Shown: positions 24,560 through 34,714 of the stretch, piece after piece
Numbering within the stretch: the stretch's first letter is position 1
How the letters are laid out: every line of letters begins with the position of its first letter
From: Terfezia claveryi
Taxonomy: Eukaryota > Ascomycota > Pezizomycetes > Pezizales > Pezizaceae
DNA: 64,000 bases
Reading direction: 5' to 3'
Assembly (NCBI GenBank): GCA_015179025.1
Contig: WHUX01000111.1
Coordinates: 114,183 to 178,182 of the forward strand
The notes under the pieces: generated by a model
Database searches by the model: none
Told to the model about the DNA's origin: nothing
What the model saw: only the letters and a program-made list of their open reading frames with translations
Made by a program: the position numbers and the translations under genes

Positions 24560-25312
24560 CTCGGACTGGTGTTGCTGCTTGCGAGGTTAAGGTTTGGGAT
24601 ATAGGTATTGCTTTGGCTCGAGAACTTGGAAGGCGGTGTCGACGGCGGTGGCTTTCTCTCTATTCTCGCCCTGCTGATGCTGCAGTTGTGCATTTTCTCG
24701 TGCTCCACATTTCTTTGACCGTGCTGACGCTCTTGATTGATGAAATACCTCCCATGACGCACCCCTTCGCTCTTGCTCAATCTCACTTCTAGCCCTCAAC
24801 TCCCCCCATCTCCTGGTCGTTATTAAAGTTCTGCGGGCTCAGAAACAACACCCTGCGCAGCATCTCCTCCCCAACTCCAACTGCTTCTCCAACCTGGTCA
24901 TTACCATTTCCTCAGCTTCCTGCTCTCCTTCCCTTCAGCTTTCTCCCTTCTTCCAAAACAGGGCATGGCGAACGGCTATGATCCTTATCTAGTCAAACTT
25001 AGAAGGCACAGGGAGTAGCCCATCGCTGATTATGAGGTAGATGTATTTGCTGAGCTTATCCTGGAAGGAGTTCCCCGTTGCGTGGGGGGCCAGGCCGAAT
25101 TGATAGGTAGGGTCAGGATGGGCGCAGAAATCGGTTAGGCAGGTGCGAGTTCTGGGGACGGCGAAGCACGGGGTGATGTCGCAGAATGGTCTGTACTTCC
25201 ATTATACACTCTGAGATCGTAATGGGCCTAAGGACATCCGCATTTGTAACATCCACTGCCTGGTGCGAAACAAAAGTTTCTTAATGCTGTCGCCCCCTTC
25301 CACTTCTTAAAA
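24560..25312 (-). pseudogene. Possible gene relic, family unknown
   Basis: Reading on the minus strand, three stretches look like real protein though separated by stops or frame changes: about 25312-25211 (contains GGDSIKKLLFRTRQWMLQ), 25189-24989 (66 codons with a coding-like composition, contains CLTDFCAHPDPTYQFGL and DKLSKYIYLIISDGLLP, then stop), and about 24799-24587 (charged, helix-prone, contains RARSEIEQERR). I cannot name the family. It may be a decayed gene or exons of a gene whose introns I could not resolve. Confidence 0.25.
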
Positions 25313-27822
25313 TCATTCGATGTGATACTGCTATATTCGGCAGCCTTGTCGCGATGATTGTAATCTACCGGCGTTTTTGGTCAGATGTGTGTTCGTCTGG
25401 AGACACTGGAGCCTCTCCAGCCGATTCAGGCGCTTTTGGCTAGCCTCCTTATCGTCAACGACATTGGTGTCTCGCCACCGCTTGGCCTAGTCTGGTTGCG
25501 CCCAGGGGAGGGAATAGGCCCGGTGGCATGTTCGACCCAGTCCTACGATAGAGCACTGGGAGGCTTCTCAAGGATAATGACCTCACCATAGGCTCTAGGT
25601 TTTAGCATTGAAAACTGGTTTGAATAGAGCCATTAACTGGGGTATAGATAACAGCATTATTGTGGCATTGATCCGTCCACAGGGTGTTAAAAGGTGCGTT
25701 AAAATTCGCGAAAAAGATATACATTCACTATGGACTTGGAGAACTGGAGTGACTTACCCTGAACTTTCCCCCTCTTTGTTTTCTCCACTTTTTGCATATC
25801 CCTCACAAAAAAGGTGCTCTTGTGATACTTGCGAGAAAGCGCTATATGCGGTAATTTTCTCCCCTTCAGAATAGGCCTATGCTGAGGAACTGCCTTTCTC
25901 CTGCCCCCTTTACTACTTCCCCACTGCTTCACAGCGTCTTTCTCTTCTACCGCGCTGACAGCCTTTTCCTGTAATCCCAAGCTGCCCAAGGGGATTGCCT
26001 CATGACCAACACTACATCATCATCACCTCTCCGCATCCACCCTCCTCAGCCCCACCTTTGTTCTCGCGTTCACCGACTTCATTAATCCAGTCTGTTGCCA
26101 TTTTGCGAGGTCTTTTTTGCTGGGCTTTACAGTAGTTCTCGCTTCTTCGCTCGTTGGTCCTTCGCTCGCTGGTTCCCTCTTTTTTCACCCAAGACGGGGG
26201 TCTTTGAGCTTTGAGCTTTGGAGTCTTTGAAGGCTTCCGCATGTCGACATCTAAGACGTTCAGATCTCAATATACGATTACCGGTAGTATGAAAACAGGC
26301 ATATAAGCAAATTGGAGGGGGAAAATAATTATTTCCGACGTCGCTCATATTGGCAAACTATTGTAGATTGGTGCAGACCGGGGCTCATAACCCGTTGGAC
26401 GCAGGTCAAAATATGTGATAAATATAATAAGTGAATATAAAAATTATCGTATTCCTTGTCTTCATTATATATAACTGGCTAAACCAGGGGTTTATATACA
26501 TGAGTTCTCATCGTAACCAATCCGTTGCACATGAACGGGTTCACATGTGTTGATATATGAGTAGCATATGTATTAACATATGTGGTATGTTTAAGATCCT
26601 CTTTAGAGTTGACCGGGTATTTCTGACAACGTGGGCCTGCTCTCCCTCCCTGTCTCCTAGGCTGCACATACAATGGCCTTCTTCTTTTGTACAGTTAGTA
26701 GCAAAATTGCATAGGGAAAAGGAGGGGACTTCTAGAAAAAAATGCATACACGGTTAGGACTCTATGTCAGGTCCATTTTCGCGGGGGTTAGAGGGCTGTC
26801 AGAAAAATGTTAGTGGGAATGCTGGCCAATTGGCAAAGCTATACATGTGGACTTGGGGGCATTAGGTGTATTGCATTCTATTTCAAGTATCAGATTTATA
26901 TACAGTTCCTGCCAGGGCAGACAGAGTTCCTGAAAAATGCTGAGATATATATTGGGTCCCAAGTCGGATTAATATTCTCATGCATATTACAGCTTAATTG
27001 ACTCAAAACCTACTCCTGACGTTTGATATAGGGCTTTAACTCAGCTAGTTGATCTTAATTACCTGGAGCTTGAAGTCACCAGTTCTGAAAAGGACAGTAG
27101 GGAGAAGGAATATATAATTAATAGTGAGTCAAAGTGCTGAACACTCTCATTATAGTAGGAGGCTAACAATATAACCAAAAAAACTCCCCTTCATCACTAT
27201 CTACACTATCTATGCCTTACCCCCCTCCCCTTCCAGGCACGGATGATATTACGTCCCTAGTATACTATTCTCCGCGGCTCTGCCTAGGGCTTTGCATATG
27301 CCTACCTTTCTATCTGGATTGCGCTCATGAGAGTACGAGAACCTCACGGGCAATATATGTGAGTCTACTCGTAATTCCATTGCCGTTGGTGCCTACTTAG
27401 GGGCGTAACATCATCTTTGCTTATGAGACCTTGGGAAAACCCGGAATTTAAATGCGTGCATCTTGAAACTCAGTTACTCTAACTAATGTCTCCAAGTTGG
27501 TTGATGGATCGAAAACACTTTTGCAAACAATACTATCATATGGTAGGAAACTAGTACATGTCATATACATTTGCGTCTATGTTTTCTCTGGGAATTCTCA
27601 TATAGATGGGCACAAACCAATACATGCTGATACATTACATTACATTACACTCTTTGGGCCCTGAACAGGCAGCAAGCGTGATCTGAGCCATCGGCAGAGA
27701 TGCTTAGGTTGCCGGAAAGGTGACTGTTACGATTGCATGCTTTCCGGAGGACTCAGACTCCTTACCAAAGCCAGAGGGGCAGTCCAAAGAATGTACCCCA
27801 AGGTATGGGGTGTGCAGGAAAG
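25313..27822. other. Spacer with scattered repeats
   Basis: Holds one TAGTCTGGTTGCGC motif (25489-25502) and a tRNA-Met-like relic (about 26345-26420). A lysine-rich frame at 25989-25699 (-) is followed by a GTAAGT-type donor near its end, but I could not build a gene from it. Nothing else is supported. Confidence 0.4.
26345..26420 (+). ncRNA. Degenerate tRNA-Met-like sequence
   Basis: Contains TAGATTGGTGCAGA, then CGGGGCTCATAACCCG (anticodon-arm-like, CAT anticodon in GCTCATAA) and GGACGCAGGT, resembling the order D arm, anticodon arm, variable loop, T arm of tRNA-Met. The B-box (GGTCAAAATAT) and acceptor stem are not conserved. A decayed tRNA pseudogene or tRNA-derived SINE head is likelier than a working gene. 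Confidence 0.3.
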
Positions 27823-28017
27823 GAGTGGAGCCGATTCGCTCTCTCGGCCTATACCTGGACTCGGACCAATTGCGGCCCTTTCAATCACTGGCTCAGGCAT
27901 ATTGCAAAACCAATTCCCCCCAAGTGCCCGCACTGCGGCAGCGACACAGAGGACAGCACACACAAAACGTTCCACTACCCCAAAATTCCAAACGAAAAGA
28001 TTCGAGTTATTATTTAA
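27823..28017 (+). mobile_element. Fragment of a LINE-type reverse transcriptase/RNase H C-terminus
   Basis: The frame reads ALSAYTWTRTNCGPFNHWL, then IPPKCPHCGSDTEDSTH about 10 residues later. 'RTxxGPFNxWL...CPHCG...E/D..H' is the pattern that closes RNase H and zinc-finger tails of Tad/I-type non-LTR retrotransposons ('RTGHxPLNxYL...CPHCGxxETxxH'). No reverse transcriptase core is visible next to it, so this is a short relic. The match is by eye. Confidence 0.4.
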
Positions 28018-28797
28018 TAAACAAGAATTAGAAGAGAAAAAAAGAGGTTGGGCGCTTGGATCCGACGGTTTTCGTGTCTTGCCTCTCTTTCTGCCCACCT
28101 TATTTAGGGACATGTGATAGTGAAGATAACGAAGCATGGGGAGTAGAGAGGGTTTTTTTATTATTATTATATTTAATTCCAAGATCAGTTAGAAAAAGAA
28201 AGACCCCGGACAATTTCCCTAGTTCATATACTTCTTTTGCTTTAACTTTTGCAGTATCTATCTGTTCTCCTTTTATGCATAAGTTCGACCGATGAGAATT
28301 AAAGGGTTTTTATGGGTTTGCTTTTTCTATATAGAGATCGCGCCGCGCGTGGCAGATTAACTTGCTTTACACTTAAATCCACCTGGGTTTCCGAGTGGCT
28401 CGTCATAACTCTCCTGAAGGGAGGTGCATATACGAGAACTGAAAATAAAAATAAAAATTGGGCGATTCGCTGACTTACCCTGAACCTGGAACCAGGGTTG
28501 TGAATCTATGCTGAATAAGCTCGGTAGCTTTAGCGCCAGACTACATAGATGCTCTTTACCCGTTTGGTATAAAAACAAACGAAAAAATCATTTCTACGTG
28601 CTCAACAAGGGCCTTGAAATATTATTGAATTGAAGATTAACATTGCGATTCATATGTATGCTTGCATACGTTGTATATCCAAATTTTGACTCTGTTTTTG
28701 CTTAAGTAAAAGGCACCAACTTATCCCGTAAATACCCGTAACCCAGCGGCAAGCTCAACAGTGCCCAGTCCTCACAGAAAAAAACTCAAAACCTCAC
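28018..28797. other. Spacer without a supported gene
   Basis: 3' flank of the F-box-like gene. I see no features beyond short chance frames. Confidence 0.4.
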
Positions 28798-30174
28798 TTA
28801 ATCCCCTCTCCACACCCACCCCTTCAGCTCCTCCCCCACCAACATTTCCACCCTCCCCTCCACCAGCAGTCTCGAATCCCCCGGCCACCCATTAAATACA
28901 GTACTCCACACCCCACTACTCCTCCCTTCCGCTCCCTCCCCTAACCCCGGCATGCCCAAAAACGTACAAATCCTCAACTTTCCCGGTTTCTTCGGCATCT
29001 CCAACGCTTCACACTCCCAACCCCATAAGCTACCCACGACATCACCACACTCATCTCCCTCCGCAACATATACCCCTCGCTTCCTCCGATCTCTTACAGA
29101 AAACAACCCATCCCTCCCACCACAATTCCCCTGTACGCTCACAGCCTCTACCCCATGCAGCCGAGAAATAGCAACACAAAGTTTCTTAGGTGGAGGGAAA
29201 CACATTTCACTCCCATTCCTCAACGTCAAAGTCTTCAAGTTTCCCAACGTTCCCAATATTTCATCCTCCTTCAACCCCATAATCACCTCAGTAAACACCT
29301 CCAGCGCCCCTGGAAAGTCCATCGTCAGCGTCTCCAGCCTCCCACATCCGCTCAGCAGCATCCCCACTTCCTCCCTAACCCCAGGTTTATGCTTCTTCGC
29401 CGCGGGAGGCGGTGGTGGGGGGCGCTGTATATACGCCCTACATGCCTCCATATATGCCTTTAAGTCTTTTGGTTTTCCTCCAGACATATTAATCTGATCT
29501 GCTCTTTTTGGTGGTTGGGTGGGGGGTTCTTCCACGGGGGTCTGGGGGCCGTAGGTTGCGTCTGACCGAGATCTAATTAGTTTCCATTGGGCCTCCTCGA
29601 CACCAAACGGCCAGATAATCATGCCCCCGTCATCCCAGCGAAGGTTGATTTCTTTTGCTATGGACCATATCGGGGGAGTGAGTTTCCACCCCAGAATCCC
29701 ACAGGTGCTCTGTATCCGCAGCCCTTCCCCGCGGAGGCCAAGGTCGAGGAGGAAGTGTCGTAGGGTATGGCAGGTTGCGTAGAGCGCCTTGGCTGTGCCG
29801 ATGGGTAGGTCAGGGAGGTTCCGCCGCATACGGTCGATATAGATCTGATCGCGTGCGAGGCGGAATAGATTTGGGCTAGGTGAAGAGCAGTACCAGAGGA
29901 TATGCCAGAGGATCTCAGATGGTAGGGTGAGGAGGGTGGGTTTTGGTTGAGCTTCCCCTGAGAGTAGAGGGATTGGGGAAGCGGATGGAGAGGGTGGGAG
30001 ATTGCATGGGATGGTGGGGCTGCATGGTGCAGAATCTGAAGCAGCTGGGGAGGGTAGGCGAGAGGGGACTCGTGAAATTGTGGCGGTGGGCTTTAAAGCT
30101 CCGGAAAGGAAGGTGAGGTCGAAGGAGGGCTTGGTGGGGGTGGGAGAAATGGTCTCGGATGTGTCCATGGGCAT
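28798..30174 (-). CDS. F-box-like domain protein
   Basis: Intronless gene of 458 codons. The N-terminal 75 residues are Ser/Pro-rich and probably disordered. They are followed by LLTLPSEILWHILWYCSSPS (about residues 80-99), which has the LP.EIL..I pattern of a fungal F-box, the helix that binds Skp1 in SCF ubiquitin ligases. The next 100 residues look like the helical part that usually follows a fungal F-box. A proline-rich linker (PPPPPPAAKKHKPG, about 255) leads to a C-terminal half with short Leu-rich stretches (LSGCGRLETLTMDFPGAL, LGNLKTLTLRNGSEMCF) like irregular leucine-rich repeats. Substrate unknown. The start at 30174 (MPMDTS) is the first ATG of the frame; a second ATG lies two codons on. 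Confidence 0.65.
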   Translation of the reverse strand: MPMDTSETISPTPTKPSFDLTFLSGALKPTATISRVPSRLPSPAASDSAPCSPTIPCNLPPSPSASPIPLLSGEAQPKPTLLTLPSEILWHILWYCSSPSPNLFRLARDQIYIDRMRRNLPDLPIGTAKALYATCHTLRHFLLDLGLRGEGLRIQSTCGILGWKLTPPIWSIAKEINLRWDDGGMIIWPFGVEEAQWKLIRSRSDATYGPQTPVEEPPTQPPKRADQINMSGGKPKDLKAYMEACRAYIQRPPPPPPAAKKHKPGVREEVGMLLSGCGRLETLTMDFPGALEVFTEVIMGLKEDEILGTLGNLKTLTLRNGSEMCFPPPKKLCVAISRLHGVEAVSVQGNCGGRDGLFSVRDRRKRGVYVAEGDECGDVVGSLWGWECEALEMPKKPGKLRICTFLGMPGLGEGAEGRSSGVWSTVFNGWPGDSRLLVEGRVEMLVGEELKGWVWRGD

Positions 30175-30710
30175 ATTTGTGTTTGGTTGCTGAGGATATC
30201 TATAGGGTACAGTGTTCGAGGTAGGTGATTAAATAGGCCCGGAGTAGGGTATATCCAGACGTAGACTTCAAGAGGGCGTTCTGCACGTCATAAGGGTATC
30301 TCCAAGGCCAATTCAGTCATTTGGGGTATCTCCAGTAAACCCCTCAGCCTAACGATCAGACTCCAGGTATAAGATGATGTACCAAAAATCCCTCGACAAG
30401 CTCCTACGATCCAATATTCTCCCTTTAACAAAACAAGTATATGCTTACCAAAACAGATCGGCAGGATCATACCACTAAGCGCGAGCATCTTTAGCCAACC
30501 CATATCAGCGCGCACTCGTGACAGATAAACGAGTCGACATCTCAGATGCAAGCTGCCGAAGTCAGTTTTACCACCCACAGGTACTTGGTTGATTTCCACA
30601 GAAATGGAGGAGCTCATTGCATGTCACAGGAAAGACTCCGTCGGTTTCTGCCCGTCATGAACATCCGGATCGATAGGTAGATCACCGCTCGAAATATGGA
30701 TTTGCTGAAT

Positions 30711-30752
30711 GCAATGTAATGTAATGCAATGTAATGCAATGCAATGCAATGC
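30711..30752. repeat. Pentanucleotide microsatellite (TGCAA/TGTAA)n
   Basis: About eight 5-bp units alternating AATGC and AATGT. Confidence 0.85.
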
Positions 30753-31465
30753 GGGCGGTGACGCGTCCTTGCTGAAGTCATCATGACATCGTTCAATTTG
30801 GTTGTTTACCCAACAAAGTGATGTCTCATATTGAGAGACGCTGGTCTGGTTGTTATATAACCATACATGGGGCCACTTGGATCGTTTGGGCAAAAGCCAC
30901 ACTGTGGCTAGCCCTTGGGGCTAGTGCAAGCAGACTAACTATTATGATATACATTCTCCTAGTCTGGTTGGCACACATTCTCCATCTAGTCTGGTTGCAC
31001 TACCCCTCGTATTCTCCATCATGTGTAGTTGTCCGGGATGCCTCACTGTCACGTGTCACGTTGCAGGACCTCAAGTTATAGATCCTTCGTTTTTTTGAAT
31101 TACTACTAGTAAGCAATTGTGGACAGGAAGGTCATGTCTTTTGTGGATATCTCTGTTGCTCCAACTCTGCCTGCCAGTGGTTGTGATGCTTAAGTACTTT
31201 ATATCAACTCCCTTCCTCTGTCGGTCAAACTATTGCCTGTGGTCTACATCTGCTGTAATTTTTGTAGAGGAACGTTTCTTTGTTGCTATCTCCCAGAGTA
31301 CAGTATAGTAAATATTCATTTTTGCATTGCATCACAGTACTCTCAGGTACAACTCTACCCCAGAGGTAGAGTACTCTTTAGTTCAGATTCCTCCCTGCTC
31401 TTGGCGTCATATCCCGCTGTCACGTCACCCTCGTCGTCATTCGCTGCTTCTCCTCCCACTGCTAA

Positions 31466-31515
31466 ACGCGTCTCCCCACACGCGACGCCCCACAACGAAA
31501 TTTGTACAAACGCGT
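31466..31515. promoter_or_regulatory. Two MCB (ACGCGT) sites upstream of the MBP1-like gene
   Basis: ACGCGT occurs at 31466-31471 and 31510-31515, 188 and 144 bp upstream of the ATG, with a near match ACGCGA at 31480-31485 between them. ACGCGT is the site bound by Mbp1-type APSES domains in MBF, so these could be autoregulatory. The function is inferred from position and motif only. Confidence 0.5.
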
Positions 31516-31653
31516 GCATATCGACTGCCCCCACAACTTCGTGGCCTATTCAAAAGAAAGGTTAGATCACAGCTTCTCCAAGGGGAGACTCGGCTGCAAC
31601 GTTTGATCCTCATCACATCGTTACCGCCCTTAGCTTTCTGACACAACCCAAAT

Positions 31654-34600
31654 ATGAAGCGAGGATCGAAAGGTGTGCCGCCTCCGCCCACCGCCGCAAA
31701 CGCACCTGTGGCTTCAGCTTCAGCCTCAGCCCTCACCCCTTCAACAGACTCGACAATCTACAAAGCGACATATAGCGGGGTTCCGGTGTACGAGTTTATA
31801 GCCAAGGGGATCGCTTGTATGAGGAGGAGGTCAGACGGATGGTTGAATGCGACGCAGATCTTGAAGGTGGCAGACTACGATAAGCCTCAGCGGACGAGGA
31901 TTCTGGAGAGGGAGGTGCAGAGGGGGCTGCATGAGAAGGTGCAGGGGGGGTATGGAAAGTACCAGGGTAAGTACTGCTCGACGATGGCGGAGGGGGAAGG
32001 GAGGAGGGGGAAGGGAGGAGGGGAGAAGCTGAGTGCTGAGCTAACTTGCTCAACAGGAACGTGGGTGCCGTTGGAGAGAGGTAGAGAGATCGCAAAGCTC
32101 TATAACGTGGAGGAAATTCTTGCACCTATATTTGATTTCAGACCCTCGACAGAGAGCCCACCGCTGGCACCGAAGCATGTCACAGCGGCGAGCTCGAAGC
32201 CTAGGCCAGCAAGGGCAAATGCTGCCAGAGCTGCGCCGGTGCCGAGGAGGAATCTGAGTAAGTCGTTGATTATCCATCTCCATTCACTCTGTCATAGTAT
32301 ATCATATGTGCTGTACATCAAACTTCTTTATCTTTGTTCTCTTTGGCATTAGCTAACAGCAAATGCTCTCAGAGCCCACACCTCCCGCACCACCAAGTGT
32401 CGACAGCGTCGAGGAGGAGGAAGAAGAGGAAGAAGAAGACGAATCGATGATATCCGACATCGAACCCCTCATGTCTTCTCCTGCTCCTGAATCCAGTCCC
32501 GCTCCCGACGATGACTTCTCCGATTTCGACGACAACATCCATCACAACCCCCAGTCTCTGCACCTCTCACAGCCGCATCATTACCCACCTCATCACAGCC
32601 ATAACAACCGCTTTGCGGATGAGGAAGACGAGGATGTGCTCGAAATCCTCCCATATCACAAGGAGGTAGGCGGCACTCTCGGCCGCAAGCGCAAGCACAC
32701 CATCATGTCCCACGACGACGAACATCATCTGTACCCTCACCACCCAACTCATCCCCCCCCGCACTATCAAAACCACCCTCCCCACCACAAATATAACCCG
32801 TATCCCACTCAGCAACATACATACCCTGACCATCAGGCACACTTTGAACAACGCCGCAGACAAGCCTACTCCGATGAACTCCTAGACTATTTTATGTCTT
32901 CTGGTGGTGGAGATCTCCCCACTTTCCTTCTCCACCCTCCACCAGACTTTAATGTCAACGAGATTATCGACGATGAGGCACATACTGCGTTCCACTGGGC
33001 TGCTGCAATGGGGGACTTACAAGTCCTAGAACTCCTTCTACATGCAGGAGCGGATATCACTCAGGTCAATGCACGGGGAGAAACACCACTTATGCGAGCA
33101 GTGTTATTTACTAATAATTACGACCGCAAATCCTTCCCGCGGCTAGTTGAACTACTGAGATCTACGATCCCCCATACGGACAAATTCAGGAGCTCGGTAT
33201 TTCACCATATTGCGGCCACGACCCTGAGCCGGAATAAATGCATTGCGGCTAGGTATTATGCGGATGTCTTATTGCAGAAGATGGCTGAGATATACCCGAT
33301 GGCAGACATTGCAGTCCAACTGAACGGGCAAGATCAAGAAGGGGATACGGCGCTGACCATCGCAGCAAGGAACGGCGCAAAGAAGCTGATACGAAGCTTA
33401 CTAGCGTACAATACAAACCCACATATTCCCAACACCCAAGGACAAACAGCGGACGAACTCATAGTTGAAGTGGAGAAACGGAAGGCATATGCCCACGCAC
33501 ATCAACTAGGATATCATCATTCGTCATCATCACCATACCAACCCCACCTTCCCCTTTCCGCAGCGCCAGGCACACCGAAAATTGGACCAATCTCCGGGCC
33601 GAGTAATGCTCCTGGGGCGAACTACCCTCCTGCAGCACAATTTCCCCGCCCGCCACTACCCCCGCCTCCGCCCCAGCCGCATATCTCCGAAGCAGCGATC
33701 CGCGCAACCCAAAAAGCTATTCCGGACATTGCGGAGAAACTAGAGGCGCTGGCGAGGGCGTTTGATATGGAACTTGAGGAGAAGGAGAAGGATCTTAGAC
33801 AGGCGAGGAAGTTGCTTGAGGACACGGAGAGGGAGAGGGGGGGAGTGGGTGGGATGGTGAGGGATTTGGAGAGGGCTTGTGTAGTTGGTGTTGTGGGAGA
33901 TAGGGTGGGAGTAGAGGAGGGTAAGGGAGTAGAGGTTGTAACGGGGGAGATTGAGAAGCTAAGGGTAGAGGAGGAGATGCTTGCCAAGGAGCTGAGGAGG
34001 CAGGTGGAAATGAGGCAGGAGCTGGAGCTGAGATGGTTGGTGGAAGGGATGGAGAAAGAGAGAGGGGTTGCCACAAATAGTGTCCCTCCGCCTCCTACGG
34101 CTAACGGCAATGGAGCACCAGCTGGAGATTCACAAAGCGAGCTTGAACAACAATTACAAGCCGACGCGGCAGCTGCCACAGCAGCCAATGCTACCGCTGC
34201 CGCTGCAGCCGAAGAGACTGAGAGCCTAGAAGAGAAACTAGCCACAGCGAAGGAGTTAGCCAGGCTACAATCTGAACGGAAAGAGTTAGTCGGTAGGATT
34301 GTCGGTCTCTATGCTCGATCATCATCCACATCCTCAAGAGCATCTGCCCCCCAGCAAATTCAGACTCCATCTTACACCGAACACTCGCACCAGCCACCAC
34401 TACCACCATCACAACTCAATGGTGCAAATAGAGCAACTGCTGCTACTTCTATTGCTACTCCACCGCAGAATGCGAGAGGTATGAGGATGTCAATGGCGGG
34501 ATTGTCATCAGGTGGAGCGGGACCGGGGATGACAGCGGAGAGTAGGATTGCGGCGTATAGGAGGTTGATTGCGCATTGTGTCGGTTTAGAGATTCACAGG

Positions 34601-34714
34601 GTGGAGGAGATTTTGCCGGAGTTGCTGAGGACATTGGAGGGGCCAGAGGAGGAGGAGGTGGGAGTGGGAGTGGTGACGACAGGGGGGGTGGGGCCCGTAG
34701 CTGGGGGGAGGTAG
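31654..34714 (+). CDS. MBP1: APSES/ankyrin cell-cycle transcription factor, Mbp1/Res type
   Basis: Exons 31654-31966, 32057-32257 and 32373-34714 with phase-1 junctions; product 951 residues. The protein is the DNA-binding subunit of MBF, which turns on G1/S genes through ACGCGT sites (family knowledge). Domains seen: APSES/KilA-N domain (about 30-135: [51 protein letters not shown]); an acidic run of glutamates (about 185); a His/Pro-rich disordered region (about 225-330); ankyrin repeats (about 370-535: [37 protein letters not shown]); a coiled-coil-like segment (about 614-662); and a C-terminal helical segment (about 898-930), where Res/Mbp1 proteins bind Swi6-like partners. Large low-complexity inserts make it longer than yeast Mbp1 (833). 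Ankyrin layout favours Mbp1/Res over Swi6, which lacks the APSES domain. Confidence 0.92.

Larger units (their letters stand above)
30175..31653. other. Divergent spacer upstream of the F-box-like and MBP1-like genes
   Basis: Contains four motif copies (about 30843, 30926, 30960-30974, 30988-31001) of the TAGTCTGGTTGGC family, a TGCAA/TGTAA pentanucleotide repeat at 30711-30752, and ACGCGT at 30761-30766, 31466-31471 and 31510-31515. A pyrimidine-rich stretch (about 31395-31460) precedes the MBP1-like gene. Confidence 0.5.

Noticed and set aside
25699..25989. Lys/Arg-rich minus-strand frame with a RKYHKST motif recalling the RKYQKST of histone H3 variants
   Set aside because: Only seven residues match and no histone-fold sequence follows in any frame or plausible exon.
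27727..28182. 151-codon minus-strand frame
   Set aside because: It overlaps the LINE-like fragment on the other strand and has no domain of its own.
33622..34245. 207-codon minus-strand frame across the MBP1-like gene
   Set aside because: Antisense of the coiled-coil coding region; Ser/Pro-rich shadow.
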